This document shows, piece by piece, positions 20,840 through 29,280 of a stretch of 64,000 bases of DNA. A program made the translations under genes and the position numbers. The stretch's first letter is position 1; each line of letters starts with the position of its first letter. This DNA is from an uncultured Pseudomonadales bacterium (GTDB lineage Bacteria > Pseudomonadota > Gammaproteobacteria > Pseudomonadales > Pseudohongiellaceae). The notes beneath the pieces were generated by a model. That model ran no database searches. It saw only the letters and a list, made by a program, of their open reading frames with translations, and was not told the origin of the DNA. The stretch spans positions 186,001 to 250,000 of the forward strand of contig CASIAB010000002.1 of assembly GCA_949372635.1 (NCBI GenBank). Reading direction: 5' to 3'.

Positions 20840-21222
20840 TAGCCTCTCCTAATTATTTGGGTAAGTTAGAAAACTACAAAACTGAGAGACGCCAATTCAC
20901 AGTTGGTCAGTTGCATCTGGGCGATACCGGTTTCAAGGTGGCTGACCACGTATTTTCCTTCTAGAATTACTGCGACGCAGCCAATATGGCCTTGCTGAGA
21001 AATCACTGAGCCAGCGTCAGACCGATAATCATTGGTGAGCGATACGACGCCATAGTTTGTCTATACAAATTTGGATAGGAGGACAATCTAAGACGCTATA
21101 ACATATACAACGTTTGGACTTTAATGTTTCTACAGACATTTGTCCAATGGGTTTTCTCGGAAATAGAGCGATCTTTCAAGCCCTAGCCGAGCTGCGGTCA
21201 GCCACTTTTTGGCTTTGTCTCA
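20840..21222. other. Upstream region of the copper monooxygenase operon, no gene seen
   Basis: This 383-base gap separates the monooxygenase start from the SapC stop, both on the minus strand. No coding frame is visible. Its right half contains the 85-bp element (21096-21180) that is repeated near 33.4 kb; the rest looks like ordinary leader sequence. Confidence 0.5.
21096..21180. promoter_or_regulatory. 85-bp element A, containing TATAA-N4-TACAA
   Basis: It starts with CTATAACAT, holds TATAA (21097-21101), CATA and TACAA (21106-21110), then ACGTTT, ATTTGTCCAA and a TCTC-GAAA-CGATC tail. An element at 33339-33424 has the same blocks in the same order, roughly two-thirds identical by eye. Both lie upstream of genes for secreted proteins transcribed leftward, which suggests a shared extended promoter or operator. 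Confidence 0.55.
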
Positions 21223-21960
21223 TCAGGTGTCCTTACTGGTCGCTTTCGCTAGATCTGCGGCATGCTGCAGATGGGTAAGCCGGCCGAGCTGTTGTAATGA
21301 CGTCAAGTGTGAATAAATCAGGGGCAGTAATCCCCGTTCGCGCAGTTCCTGAAATTCATCATTACTGAGTTTTTCAAGCGCATCCTCATCTACCATATAC
21401 ATTCCCTCCACTTCATATTTTGGGGAGCTCTCTGTATGTTGCAGTTTGAGTGGGCGTGAGGTGAGCAGTCGTTTTTCGGCCAAATAGCGGCACAGAGCAA
21501 TAGCCTGCACGGATTGCTGAGTTACTTTGACCACGTGATCAATACGCTTATTTAAGTATTCTGTCGGCAAACCATCGCTCCGGTACAAGGGTTCGCCGAC
21601 GGTTTCACTCAGCAGCGGACTCTGTTCATCGATGGCTATATCTGCCTCGTTGCTGTCAGGATCCAGTCGACTCACGGACAGCGGCGCAAGGGTGAAACTT
21701 GCTGGTATGAAAATAGGATGCCATTCGAGTGTCTGACAATAGAGATTCATGCCTTTGTTCAAACCCATCATAGCGCCCGGCACAAAATCTCCGGTCTTCT
21801 TATTTCTGATAAAAACCAGCGGGAACTCCGTAGCCAACTCATAGAATTCTTGGAACACCACTGGAACAAAATTCTCTGCTTTATGGCTTGTGAAATCTTT
21901 TGGCTCGCTCAAGCAAAGCTTGCCGTGTTTCTCGAAATTAAGAAGAACCGGTTCAGACAT
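21223..21960 (-). CDS. SapC-family protein
   Basis: 245 aa. It resembles the SapC family found beside TonB receptors and tryptophan halogenases in Caulobacter, Xanthomonas and marine gammaproteobacteria; typical features are the FVPVVFQEFYELATEFPLVF segment followed by PGAMMGLNKGMNL and the acidic, Leu-rich C-terminus (VDEDALEKLSNDEFQELRERG). There is no signal peptide, so it should be cytoplasmic. The name comes from an S-layer paralogue; the biochemical role is not known. It follows the DUF6445 gene by 49 bp and is probably in one transcript with it, divergent from the halogenase. Confidence 0.85.
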   Translation of the reverse strand: MSEPVLLNFEKHGKLCLSEPKDFTSHKAENFVPVVFQEFYELATEFPLVFIRNKKTGDFVPGAMMGLNKGMNLYCQTLEWHPIFIPASFTLAPLSVSRLDPDSNEADIAIDEQSPLLSETVGEPLYRSDGLPTEYLNKRIDHVVKVTQQSVQAIALCRYLAEKRLLTSRPLKLQHTESSPKYEVEGMYMVDEDALEKLSNDEFQELRERGLLPLIYSHLTSLQQLGRLTHLQHAADLAKATSKDT

Positions 21961-22009
21961 GTTAGTAATCAGCCTTTTGTGTTTGATCTAAGGTCCACTT
22001 GAAACTTCT

Positions 22010-22726
22010 TCACGCGCTCAGTAACCGCTGGGATTTTTGTTCAAGCCTGAAAAAAGATGCGACTGAAAGCCTACCTTTAGAGGTGTCACTATCGAGGCTG
22101 TCTGGCGACGAGAGCATGGCGCAATGTAGCAAATTTGAAGGGTATAGTACCAATCGATTCAATCTGGCCTTGACTACCAGCTCCTGTTTGAACAGGCTTG
22201 TGTCGCCACTCAGGTAGCCTGAGTGCTCGGCTGGGTGACCCCGCACGCTTTCAATCATCTCATCCATAACACCGCGATCATCACGCCTTATCTTGACTAA
22301 GCTACGTGGACGATAACGATAAATTGCCGTGCCCCCATGTGGCTCACCACAGAGATAATGAACGGCTGCATATTGATCATCACTGAACGCATCGACGTGA
22401 GGCATCCTTTGAGCTGCACTCAGTTGCGTCGGCTGGAGAGTAGTCAATGAAATCATACTGCGATGGACTACAGGGTTTTGGAAACCGTATACCAGTTCTA
22501 TGACCTTACCCATGGCCTCATCATAAGAGCTTGGCAGACGATCACGAATACCCGGGTAGGCCGTGCCGTCATCGCCAACATTACCGAAGTAGGCTTTTTC
22601 CCGCGCATACTCGACTAATACCTCTGGGTTCGCTAAAAAATTATCGACGACATACACCGAAATATCAGGATCCGTATGCTGAATTTTCTCGACGTACATT
22701 GCTTGATTAAGTATAAACTCTAGCAT
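22010..22726 (-). CDS. DUF6445-family protein, possible Fe(II)/2-oxoglutarate oxygenase fold
   Basis: 238 aa, cytoplasmic. It fits the DUF6445 family that accompanies tryptophan halogenases and SapC. The residues His110-Val-Asp112 (RMPHVDAF), then YLCGEPHGGTAIYRY, and a distal His201 (PSNLLHCA) give the HxD...H layout and the GGT strand of jelly-roll iron/2-oxoglutarate dioxygenases. That reading is my inference from motifs. It starts 276 bases from the halogenase start and is transcribed the other way, with a TATAA-N4-TATAA repeat in between. Confidence 0.75.
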   Translation of the reverse strand: MLEFILNQAMYVEKIQHTDPDISVYVVDNFLANPEVLVEYAREKAYFGNVGDDGTAYPGIRDRLPSSYDEAMGKVIELVYGFQNPVVHRSMISLTTLQPTQLSAAQRMPHVDAFSDDQYAAVHYLCGEPHGGTAIYRYRPRSLVKIRRDDRGVMDEMIESVRGHPAEHSGYLSGDTSLFKQELVVKARLNRLVLYPSNLLHCAMLSSPDSLDSDTSKGRLSVASFFRLEQKSQRLLSA

Positions 22727-22808
22727 GGTTAGCGGTACTTACTTACTGCCTGCGCTTCGAATGATGTTCTCTGGTTTGAGAGAGAGCAGCCCAAATATTC
22801 CATAAACC

Positions 22809-22826
22809 TATAAAACATATAAAACA
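22809..22826. promoter_or_regulatory. TATAA-N4-TATAA repeat in the SapC/halogenase divergent promoter
   Basis: The unit TATAAAACA occurs twice in tandem (22809-22817, 22818-22826), followed by TAT. It lies 83 bases before the DUF6445 start and about 180 before the halogenase start, so it could control both directions. It matches the repeat seen before the TonB receptor and the two 85-bp elements. Confidence 0.5.
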
Positions 22827-23002
22827 TATCAGATTGAATAATGTAAGCTCCGGAATGTCAACCCGGAAGGATAATTACGGACTTGGGCGGTGACAACAGC
22901 ATGAAGGCAAGTCTTTATTAAACATGGTAAATTCACCGAACGAATCCAGTATTGAATCGCCAATATACCAAATGGCAGCTGGCAGAAAAGAAAGGGATTT
23001 TC

Positions 23003-24412
23003 GTGGACAATAACAATATCAAACACATAGTAATCGTTGGAGGCGGCACGTCGGGCTGGATGTCAGCCGCCGCCCTGAGCCGCATCGTCGGTACGCAAGA
23101 TTGCAAGATCACCTTAGTTGAATCCGAACAGGTAGGTACGGTAGGCGTCGGTGAAGCGACGATTCCACCCATCGTAGAGTTCAATAACCTGCTTGGTATC
23201 AATGCCGACGAAATGTTAAGTGCGACACAAGGCACCTTCAAGCTCGGTATTGAATTCATAAACTGGGGCAAAATAGGTGACGCCTACATGCACCCTTTCG
23301 GTGTCTTTGGGCGCACCATTATGAATGTCAGTTTCTGGCACTATTGGAAAAAGGCCTATGAACTCGGCCTTTCGCCTCCACTGGATGCTTACTCGCTGAA
23401 TTGGCTTGCGGCAAAGCAGAACCGATTTTTACGTAGCGGTAATGTCCCCAACTCGCCACTATCCAAGGTTCACCACGCCTATCACTTTGACGCCGGTCTT
23501 TATGCGCGTTTTCTCCGCGAGTTCAGCACTGGCCTTGGTGTAAATCGAATTGAAGGGCTCGTAGGACAAGTAATTCAGGATCCGCAGTCAGGCTTTATCA
23601 AAGGCATCAAGCTTCAGGATGGCACTATTGTCAATGGGGATTTCTTCATAGACTGCACAGGGTTTCGGGGCTTACTGATAGAGCAATGCCTAGAAACTGG
23701 CTATGAGGATTGGAGTCACTACTTGCCCTGCAACAGTGCCCAGGCCGTGCCAACGGCAGCGCTAAGCCAGAAGCGGCCTTATACCAAATCTATTGCACAC
23801 TCCATCGGCTGGCAATGGCAAATTCCTCTACAGCACAGAACAGGCAACGGCATTGTCTACAGCACCGAATTTACCAGTGACGAGCAGGCGCAGGAGATGC
23901 TGTTGGCGAACTTGCCCAGTACAGCGCTTGCGGAGCCTAGGCAGCTTCGTTTTGTGACAGGAAAGCGCAAGAAGAGTTGGAATAAAAACTGCCTCGCTGT
24001 TGGTCTTTCCAGTGGCTTTATGGAACCGCTTGAATCGACTAGTATTCATCTCATCCAATCAACAATCATGAGATTCCTTTCCCTGTTTCCACGCCGCGAC
24101 AATTTTGATATTGAAATGAATCGCTTCAATAATGACGTCGATCGAGAATTCCGGACGGTCCGCGACTTTCTCATTCTGCATTACAAGGCGACGGAGCGTG
24201 ATGACTCTGAGTTCTGGAATTATTGTCGCAACATGGAGATTCCCGATTCCTTGCAGGCAAAACTGGATCTTTATCAATCAAGCTCCTGGCTTGAGAGAGA
24301 GAAACAAGAGTTATTTGGTGTCGACAGTTGGTTGGCGGTACTTAATGGTCAGCACGTTAGTGCCGAGAGCTATAGTCCCCTGGTTGATAATATGCCTAGA
24401 GGACAAGCTTGA
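23003..24412 (+). CDS. Flavin-dependent tryptophan halogenase (3' end frameshifted)
   Basis: 469 aa from the GTG at 23003, chosen because AAAGGGA lies just upstream; an in-frame TTG at 22952 lacks such a site. Features of the halogenase family: FAD loop GGGTSGWM (13-20), GVGEATIPP (48-56), the catalytic-type lysine K80 in GTFKLGIEF, the diagnostic WQWQIP (270-275) and FMEPLESTSIHLI (339-351). These enzymes make HOCl from FADH2, O2 and chloride and halogenate an indole or another substrate; many in TonB/SapC clusters have unknown substrates. The frame stops at PRGQA, while the usual C-terminal tail continues in the next frame to 24521. One G too many at 24401-24402 would explain this. Confidence 0.88.
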   Translation: MDNNNIKHIVIVGGGTSGWMSAAALSRIVGTQDCKITLVESEQVGTVGVGEATIPPIVEFNNLLGINADEMLSATQGTFKLGIEFINWGKIGDAYMHPFGVFGRTIMNVSFWHYWKKAYELGLSPPLDAYSLNWLAAKQNRFLRSGNVPNSPLSKVHHAYHFDAGLYARFLREFSTGLGVNRIEGLVGQVIQDPQSGFIKGIKLQDGTIVNGDFFIDCTGFRGLLIEQCLETGYEDWSHYLPCNSAQAVPTAALSQKRPYTKSIAHSIGWQWQIPLQHRTGNGIVYSTEFTSDEQAQEMLLANLPSTALAEPRQLRFVTGKRKKSWNKNCLAVGLSSGFMEPLESTSIHLIQSTIMRFLSLFPRRDNFDIEMNRFNNDVDREFRTVRDFLILHYKATERDDSEFWNYCRNMEIPDSLQAKLDLYQSSSWLEREKQELFGVDSWLAVLNGQHVSAESYSPLVDNMPRGQA

Positions 24413-24521
24413 AAGCATACTGCGAGAAACTCGCGAAGTTATCGCGCAATGCGCGACAGCCATGCCGCCTCATGAAGATTTTATACGCAAACATTGTGCC
24501 GACTCGATCCTGCATCAGTGA
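24402..24521 (+). pseudogene. Out-of-frame C-terminal tail of the halogenase
   Basis: Read one base shifted from the halogenase frame, this stretch encodes LESILRETREVIAQ... ending MPPHEDFIRKHCADSILHQ. The pattern MPxHxxFIxxHC is the usual C-terminus of tryptophan halogenases. It therefore belongs to the same gene; the shift near 24401 is either a sequence error or a mutation that trims about 35 residues. Confidence 0.75.
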
Positions 24522-24675
24522 TGCATAACTGAGTAAATCAGCGGCCTCTAGCTCTTTGCTTCGATCAACTTCATTAAGGGGAGGACAAAATAGGTTTTCT
24601 GCTTAATACAAGGTAGGAGTTTGCTTAGTCGCAAAAAGCTAGGGCAGCTTCTATTTTTTATGCAAGGGTTTCAAT

Positions 24676-25461
24676 CTATTTATTGTTGGCTAGCTTGCGA
24701 GGCAATGTACCGAGTCTACTGTCGCGTTGCCCGGTGAACTCGAAGCCACTTTCTGGCCAGGAACGAATTAATTTTGAACGCTTCTTCCAGGCACTTACAG
24801 CTTTATCCTTGTCTTTGCTCAAGACCGCTTTAGCAAAGCTGATCCTGCTGGCGTGATTGGTTTCCATAATTGTTTTATTTCCCTCACGAGGACCGGAGAT
24901 GCGACTCAGAACGACTTGGTTCCAGAGAATTCCGAGAAATAGCTCCAGCAGGATATTGTTTGACATTCGGGCAAGCAAAGCCATTAAATACACTGACCCC
25001 TTGAACGAATATTCCTGAGGCAGCTGGGAATTATCCCTAGAATCCTGCCCCCCCTGTACAAACAAACTAAGCTCATTTATCAGGTCCTCGTCTTTGCATT
25101 TTACCGCGGCTGTCAGAGCCTGGATCACCAACGGGTCGGCTACATCCATGAACGTAGCATTACTGATCAAAACTTTGGAAGATAAAAACTGACTAGCTGA
25201 CTTCATGGCAGTTTCCATAGTAGGACGACGCGTGAAATAGCCTCCTCCTTTACCTGGCTTGATCGTCAGTAGCTCCTCGTATTCCAGCATGCGAGCGGCT
25301 TGCCGTAATGAGGGGAGACTGACACCGACTTCTGCCGCTAGGTCGGCTTCCGAACCCATATACGCCTCTTCTTCCATGATCAGGATATGTTCACGCAAGA
25401 TAATTGCGACACGATCAGCTGTAGAGCTTGATTTTACTAATGGTGGTCTTTTAGCTTTCAC
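24676..25461 (-). CDS. GntR/FadR-type transcriptional regulator, copy 1
   Basis: 261 aa, GTG start. An N-terminal winged helix (about 13-80) includes SEADLAAEVGVSLPSLRQAARMLE and the wing TIKPGKGGGYFTRRP, typical of GntR proteins. The C-terminal 170 residues are helical and probably bind the effector; a metal-dependent FCD pattern is not obvious. The next gene upstream encodes a close paralogue in the same orientation, so this is a tandem duplication. A run of nine G lies 5 bases before the start codon, in the ribosome-binding position. It is a good candidate for control of the surrounding TonB/halogenase/monooxygenase genes. Confidence 0.85.
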   Translation of the reverse strand: MKAKRPPLVKSSSTADRVAIILREHILIMEEEAYMGSEADLAAEVGVSLPSLRQAARMLEYEELLTIKPGKGGGYFTRRPTMETAMKSASQFLSSKVLISNATFMDVADPLVIQALTAAVKCKDEDLINELSLFVQGGQDSRDNSQLPQEYSFKGSVYLMALLARMSNNILLELFLGILWNQVVLSRISGPREGNKTIMETNHASRISFAKAVLSKDKDKAVSAWKKRSKLIRSWPESGFEFTGQRDSRLGTLPRKLANNK

Positions 25462-25466
25462 TATAG

Positions 25467-25475
25467 CCCCCCCCC
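25467..25475 (-). promoter_or_regulatory. G9 tract at the ribosome-binding site of GntR copy 1
   Basis: Nine consecutive C on the plus strand read as G9 in the mRNA, five bases ahead of the GTG start. The tract is the only candidate ribosome-binding site. Runs of this length slip easily, so spacing or strength of translation could vary between cells. Confidence 0.5.
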
Positions 25476-25505
25476 GGCGGCAATTTCATTTTTCACCTAC
25501 ATTAA

Positions 25506-25520
25506 TGTACGTTACGTACA
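25506..25520. promoter_or_regulatory. Perfect palindrome TGTACG-TTA-CGTACA upstream of GntR copy 1
   Basis: Six-base arms (25506-25511, 25515-25520) flank TTA. It lies 45 bases before the GntR copy 1 start and just after the stop of copy 2. Its size and symmetry fit a GntR-type operator, so it may serve autoregulation. Confidence 0.55.
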
Positions 25521-25570
25521 GTAAAAAATCAGAATAATTCGCCTACTCTGAGTCTTTTTTTGCAGGGAGC

Positions 25571-26362
25571 TCAAGCTATGTTGCGATTTCTGGTTAGGTC
25601 GAAACCGCGTTTTGGGCAGGAACGAAGAAACTTTGAGCGTTCCCCCCAGGCTCTTAGGGCTTTCTCCTTGTCCTTGGCCAGGACAGCTTTAGCCAAGTTG
25701 AGTCTGGTACTGTAATTAGATAGTTTAACCTGTTGGTTCTCTTCGAAAGTGCCGGCGGTGTGACTTACACTGATTTCGTCCCAGAGGATTCGGGCAAATA
25801 GCTCAAGCAGGATATTGTGCGACATCTGCGCAAGCATAGTTATGAGGTCTGCTGATATCTGGAACGAATAATCAGGAGACAGCTTTGAATTTTTACTATT
25901 AGCAAGCTGCCCCTCAACAAATAGCCGTAGCTCATTTATCAGGCCCTTGTCTTCGCAATTCACCGCGGCTATTACAATCTGGTTCACTATCGGATCGGCG
26001 ACATCCATAAACATCGAGTTACTGTTTAGGTCTTTAGAAGACAGAAATTGGCTAGCTGACCTCATGGCGGTTTCTATAGTAGGCCGACGTGTGAAATAGC
26101 CTCCACCTTTGCCGGGTTTAATCGTCAGCAATTCCTCAGATTCCAGCATGCGAGCGGCCTGCCGCAATGTAGGCAGACTGACACCGACTTCTGCAGCGAT
26201 GTCTGCTTCCGAACCCATATACGTTGCTTCTTGTAATGACAATATTTGTTCACGCAAGATAATAGCGACACGATCAGCTGTCGAACTTGATTTTACTAAA
26301 ACGGGATTTTTGATTTTCACTGCAATCTGTCTAGTCAAGCTGGGAGCTATTTTAGCTTTCAC
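25571..26362 (-). CDS. GntR/FadR-type transcriptional regulator, copy 2
   Basis: 263 aa. It aligns with copy 1 along its whole length: the helix-turn-helix SEADIAAEVGVSLPTLRQAARMLE and wing TIKPGKGGGYFTRRP are nearly identical, while the effector half has diverged (for example SHTAGTFEENQQVKLS versus SRISGPREGNKTIMET). Two GTG codons are possible starts, at 26362 and 26320; the second aligns with the copy 1 start. Neither has a strong ribosome-binding site. Tandem copies that keep the DNA-reading part but change the effector part suggest two signals acting on one set of promoters. Confidence 0.85.
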   Translation of the reverse strand: MKAKIAPSLTRQIAVKIKNPVLVKSSSTADRVAIILREQILSLQEATYMGSEADIAAEVGVSLPTLRQAARMLESEELLTIKPGKGGGYFTRRPTIETAMRSASQFLSSKDLNSNSMFMDVADPIVNQIVIAAVNCEDKGLINELRLFVEGQLANSKNSKLSPDYSFQISADLITMLAQMSHNILLELFARILWDEISVSHTAGTFEENQQVKLSNYSTRLNLAKAVLAKDKEKALRAWGERSKFLRSCPKRGFDLTRNRNIA

Positions 26363-26519
26363 CTACGTTTGTCTCACAATTATTTCTTCTATTTTCTAAT
26401 ATTCATGTCGATTCTATCACTTTTTTGAAAGCTGAGAGGATTGATTTTTTGGATACAAATGATTTTGAGCATCATAGTTAAAACTTAGCCGAAAACATCG
26501 AGTTCTAGGACTGGGAAGA

Positions 26520-27518
26520 TTAATTTACCGGAACTTGATACAAGAGAGTGCCGTCGAAGGGGCGCGCAGAACCATTTTCCAGACGCGGACGAAAGTGCAG
26601 CAAGCGCAAGTCCTCATCAAGGCCTTCCCTGTTAATGCTCGTTTGGTCATCAGGCTCAAGGATATTGAATTCTTTGGCAACGCTCATGTTTGTCCGGTAG
26701 CGGCCACTGACCCAATGAGAAACGCTGTTCAGAGAATCCAAGCTAAAGCGCAAGCGAATCTCTGGTAGCTGCTCCTGTTTAGCCAGGCTCGGTGGCCCCG
26801 CAGTAACTTGGAAGGAAACGACTGACATGGCGTCGAACCATTGCTTAAAATACAAAGAATCCTCAAGCTTATTATCGTGTTCAGCTGGCTCGCTAAATTG
26901 AACTGGCTGGTTGTATGTAAGCGCAGTAGAAACAGTTCCATGAAAGGTCGGTATAGGCAGGATCTTCGGTGTGGCAAACAGAAGATCTAGTTCGGTAATG
27001 CAAACATCTGCTTCTTGAAGCCCCGCAAAGGCCTTCCTGTAGGCTTCTTCTGCTTGAACCTGGTCAAACAGTAAATACCAGTCAGCGGCATAAAGATCGA
27101 CCATGGCCAGCGATTCTGCCGGGTCCTCATTACGCTGGGCTATGATCCCTCTTATGTCATTTAGCAATTGTAAGCCAGTACGATAGTATCTCGACTGAGC
27201 AGTGCGCCGTGGTATTACCCATTTTGAGCGAGGTACCACGGCGCGCAGTGCATAGGCGGTATCGCCACCGCGTTCTATAGCTGCCGATTGCAGGTACAGT
27301 TGTTTTACAAGGCTATAGTGTAGATCAATAAGCTGGGGGCCATATGGCCCAAAAGACTCCTCGCTGATCGTCAATGCTTGATAAGTAATTTTATAAGCCT
27401 GCTGATAATGATGAGCTTGCAGATCTGCAGTATCACCAACAACTCCCCTAAGATGGAATTCACTGAGCCGGATAAGGCTGTTTATAAGCGCTTCGCCTTC
27501 GCTTACACTTTTTCTCAA
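26520..27518 (-). CDS. C-terminal part of a frameshifted secreted TPR-like protein
   Basis: 332 aa open frame from a weak TTG, immediately after an in-frame TGA. Its first half, NSLIRLSEFHLRGVVGDTADLQAHHYQQAYKITYQAL, continues the helical repeats of the upstream frame (27460-27948). The C-terminus is beta-rich with no recognised domain. Dropping one A from the A5 run (T5 at 27509-27513 on the plus strand) joins both frames as one protein of about 475 aa. I therefore read it as one gene broken by a frameshift. The function is unknown; it sits beside the second Ig-like/monooxygenase pair. Confidence 0.65.
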   Translation of the reverse strand: MRKSVSEGEALINSLIRLSEFHLRGVVGDTADLQAHHYQQAYKITYQALTISEESFGPYGPQLIDLHYSLVKQLYLQSAAIERGGDTAYALRAVVPRSKWVIPRRTAQSRYYRTGLQLLNDIRGIIAQRNEDPAESLAMVDLYAADWYLLFDQVQAEEAYRKAFAGLQEADVCITELDLLFATPKILPIPTFHGTVSTALTYNQPVQFSEPAEHDNKLEDSLYFKQWFDAMSVVSFQVTAGPPSLAKQEQLPEIRLRFSLDSLNSVSHWVSGRYRTNMSVAKEFNILEPDDQTSINREGLDEDLRLLHFRPRLENGSARPFDGTLLYQVPVN

Positions 27519-27948
27519 TCAATAACCAATATAGATATTCCATTGATTCATTGACCGTTTCCCAATCACCCGCGCGTTCGTCTATCTCCATTTTGGTGAG
27601 AATCAAAGGAATTTGTTCAGGAGTGAATAAACCGAGGCTGACACGCTGAATTTGAAGAGAACGGCCACGCAGGGTACTAGCTTCCGAAAAAAGATTCAGG
27701 AGCGCAGAGGAATCAGCCAAAGATGAGAGAGTTTCAATAAGGGCAGGGTCATATTGCCCCAACGTTGATTCCAACTCAGCCAATTGCTGCTGCAGTTGTT
27801 CACGCTGTGCCAGCAGGTCAACATCGACAACCTCCAGCAGATTCTGCGCATGAGTAATAGTGGCGAGCAGCAGGATGACACAGCCTGGAAAAAGGGTCCG
27901 CAAGTACGATGCTCTGTATGTACTAGACATTCTACTTGACGGCCTCAC
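27460..27948 (-). CDS. N-terminal part of a frameshifted secreted TPR-like protein
   Basis: 162 aa. A signal peptide (hydrophobic about 18-34, ending THAQ) is followed by a Gln/Glu-rich coiled coil and helical TPR-like repeats (LLNLFSEASTLRGRSLQIQRV, GDWETVNESMEYLYWLLIEK). The last 17 residues, after IEK, are basic and out of character, which marks the frameshift into the next frame. The intact protein would be periplasmic, with tetratricopeptide-type helices that usually bind partner proteins. Confidence 0.65.
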   Translation of the reverse strand: MRPSSRMSSTYRASYLRTLFPGCVILLLATITHAQNLLEVVDVDLLAQREQLQQQLAELESTLGQYDPALIETLSSLADSSALLNLFSEASTLRGRSLQIQRVSLGLFTPEQIPLILTKMEIDERAGDWETVNESMEYLYWLLIEKKCKRRRSAYKQPYPAQ

Positions 27949-28140
27949 CCAGGGTTACTCGACGATACGGGTTGTGGTCAATTAGCTACTCCCACTTTCA
28001 TGACCTGACAGCTGTTTCGATAAGTAGTCGAATATAAAAGAAACTATCGGGGACGCTCACAATTTTAAAATCAATAGAAAAGGCGCAGCCTGAAAACTGC
28101 AGACGGAGCCACAGATCCCTATTGAAAAAATCAAAAAAGC

Positions 28141-29055
28141 TTACTCCACGTTTATAGTGACGAATTCATAGGTGGACTTGCCACCATCGAACGCACGAAC
28201 TTGAAGTTGGTATTCACCTGGTTCGGTGAAGGTAATTTCGGTAGTGGCGCTGCCATTAGCTGCCTCGGAGAATATCGGCTGGGTGATAATATCGGCTGGG
28301 CCGCGCCAGACGGTGTAGGAAACCGTAAGTTTGCCTTCTGGCGCCATTGGTTTTACTTTTAGACCTCTTAAGTTGGTCTGCAGGTGCCCAACATTTGTAG
28401 GTATTGGCAGTGCGCCTTCTGGTCTGGACAGAAGCGGTGTTGTATTCCACTCGTTATTGGTTCTTTCTATCTTGGGCTCCAGTTCCGGCAGGCCATCGTC
28501 AGTCACGGAGGGAGTCAAAGTTAGTTTGGCAGGCAATCTGACCGATGTCGCACTTACCACGCTAATTTGCGGCGGCTGATTTGCTAGCACCTTGGGGTCC
28601 GGGTCATACCCCCCGAACTCATCAATTTCCCACTCCGACTGCAACCAACCGACGGCCTCCAGGGTCTGACCCTCCGTGGTCAGTTGCCAGACGATTTCGC
28701 GATTTCCGAAATTCGCTGGCACGTTTACCGTGAAAATATCTCGATTATTGCGGGTCTGAAAATAAGTAGGCTGGTTCTGGATGTTATCCAGGCCGGCCAT
28801 ATCGATTGAGTTATCGGCACCAATAGGGATATTCAACTCATCCGAATAATTTCGGTTTAAGTAGCCAAAATGCATATCGAAAGTACCGTCTACTTGTCTT
28901 GACCATCCTTGAAAAATAGGCTGGATGGTCTGGCCTGTGTCGTATTTGTGCTGATAGGCCAAGTGAGCCCGTTGCGCCATTGCCACTTGGAAGGGGCTCA
29001 CGAGTATTACCAGGGCAAAAATTCCAAATAAACTACTAATTGTGCGCGTCAACAT
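28141..29055 (-). CDS. Secreted Ig-like-fold protein, copy 2
   Basis: 304 aa with a signal peptide ending near AMAQ (25-28). It shares the layout of the 306-aa protein at 18498-19418: the IFQGW-DGTF-HFGYLNRN block near 48-70, a central QPPQISVVSATSVRLPAKLTL strand, and a final Ig/PKD-like motif FTEPGEYQLQVRAFD. It lies downstream of the second cytochrome/copper monooxygenase gene, with a 225-bp gap. No catalytic residues stand out. As with copy 1, the conserved pairing suggests a partner of the monooxygenase in the periplasm. Confidence 0.8.
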   Translation of the reverse strand: MLTRTISSLFGIFALVILVSPFQVAMAQRAHLAYQHKYDTGQTIQPIFQGWSRQVDGTFDMHFGYLNRNYSDELNIPIGADNSIDMAGLDNIQNQPTYFQTRNNRDIFTVNVPANFGNREIVWQLTTEGQTLEAVGWLQSEWEIDEFGGYDPDPKVLANQPPQISVVSATSVRLPAKLTLTPSVTDDGLPELEPKIERTNNEWNTTPLLSRPEGALPIPTNVGHLQTNLRGLKVKPMAPEGKLTVSYTVWRGPADIITQPIFSEAANGSATTEITFTEPGEYQLQVRAFDGGKSTYEFVTINVE

Positions 29056-29280
29056 GACATTCTCTCCGGCCTTAGAACAGGGCCCTACCGCTCGCTTCTT
29101 CGCCGCTGATAGGAGCCTATTGTTTCATTATTTTTTGTATCGATTGATTTGATCTTCTTATTGTTAAACTAATTCTAGCTTAGTCAATACATCCTCAACC
29201 AAGCTCAAACAGTACCCTGTGCCTAGAGGGCGTTGGATACCGAGCCACGAATGGCTAGGTATCCACAACCACCTGCCATA

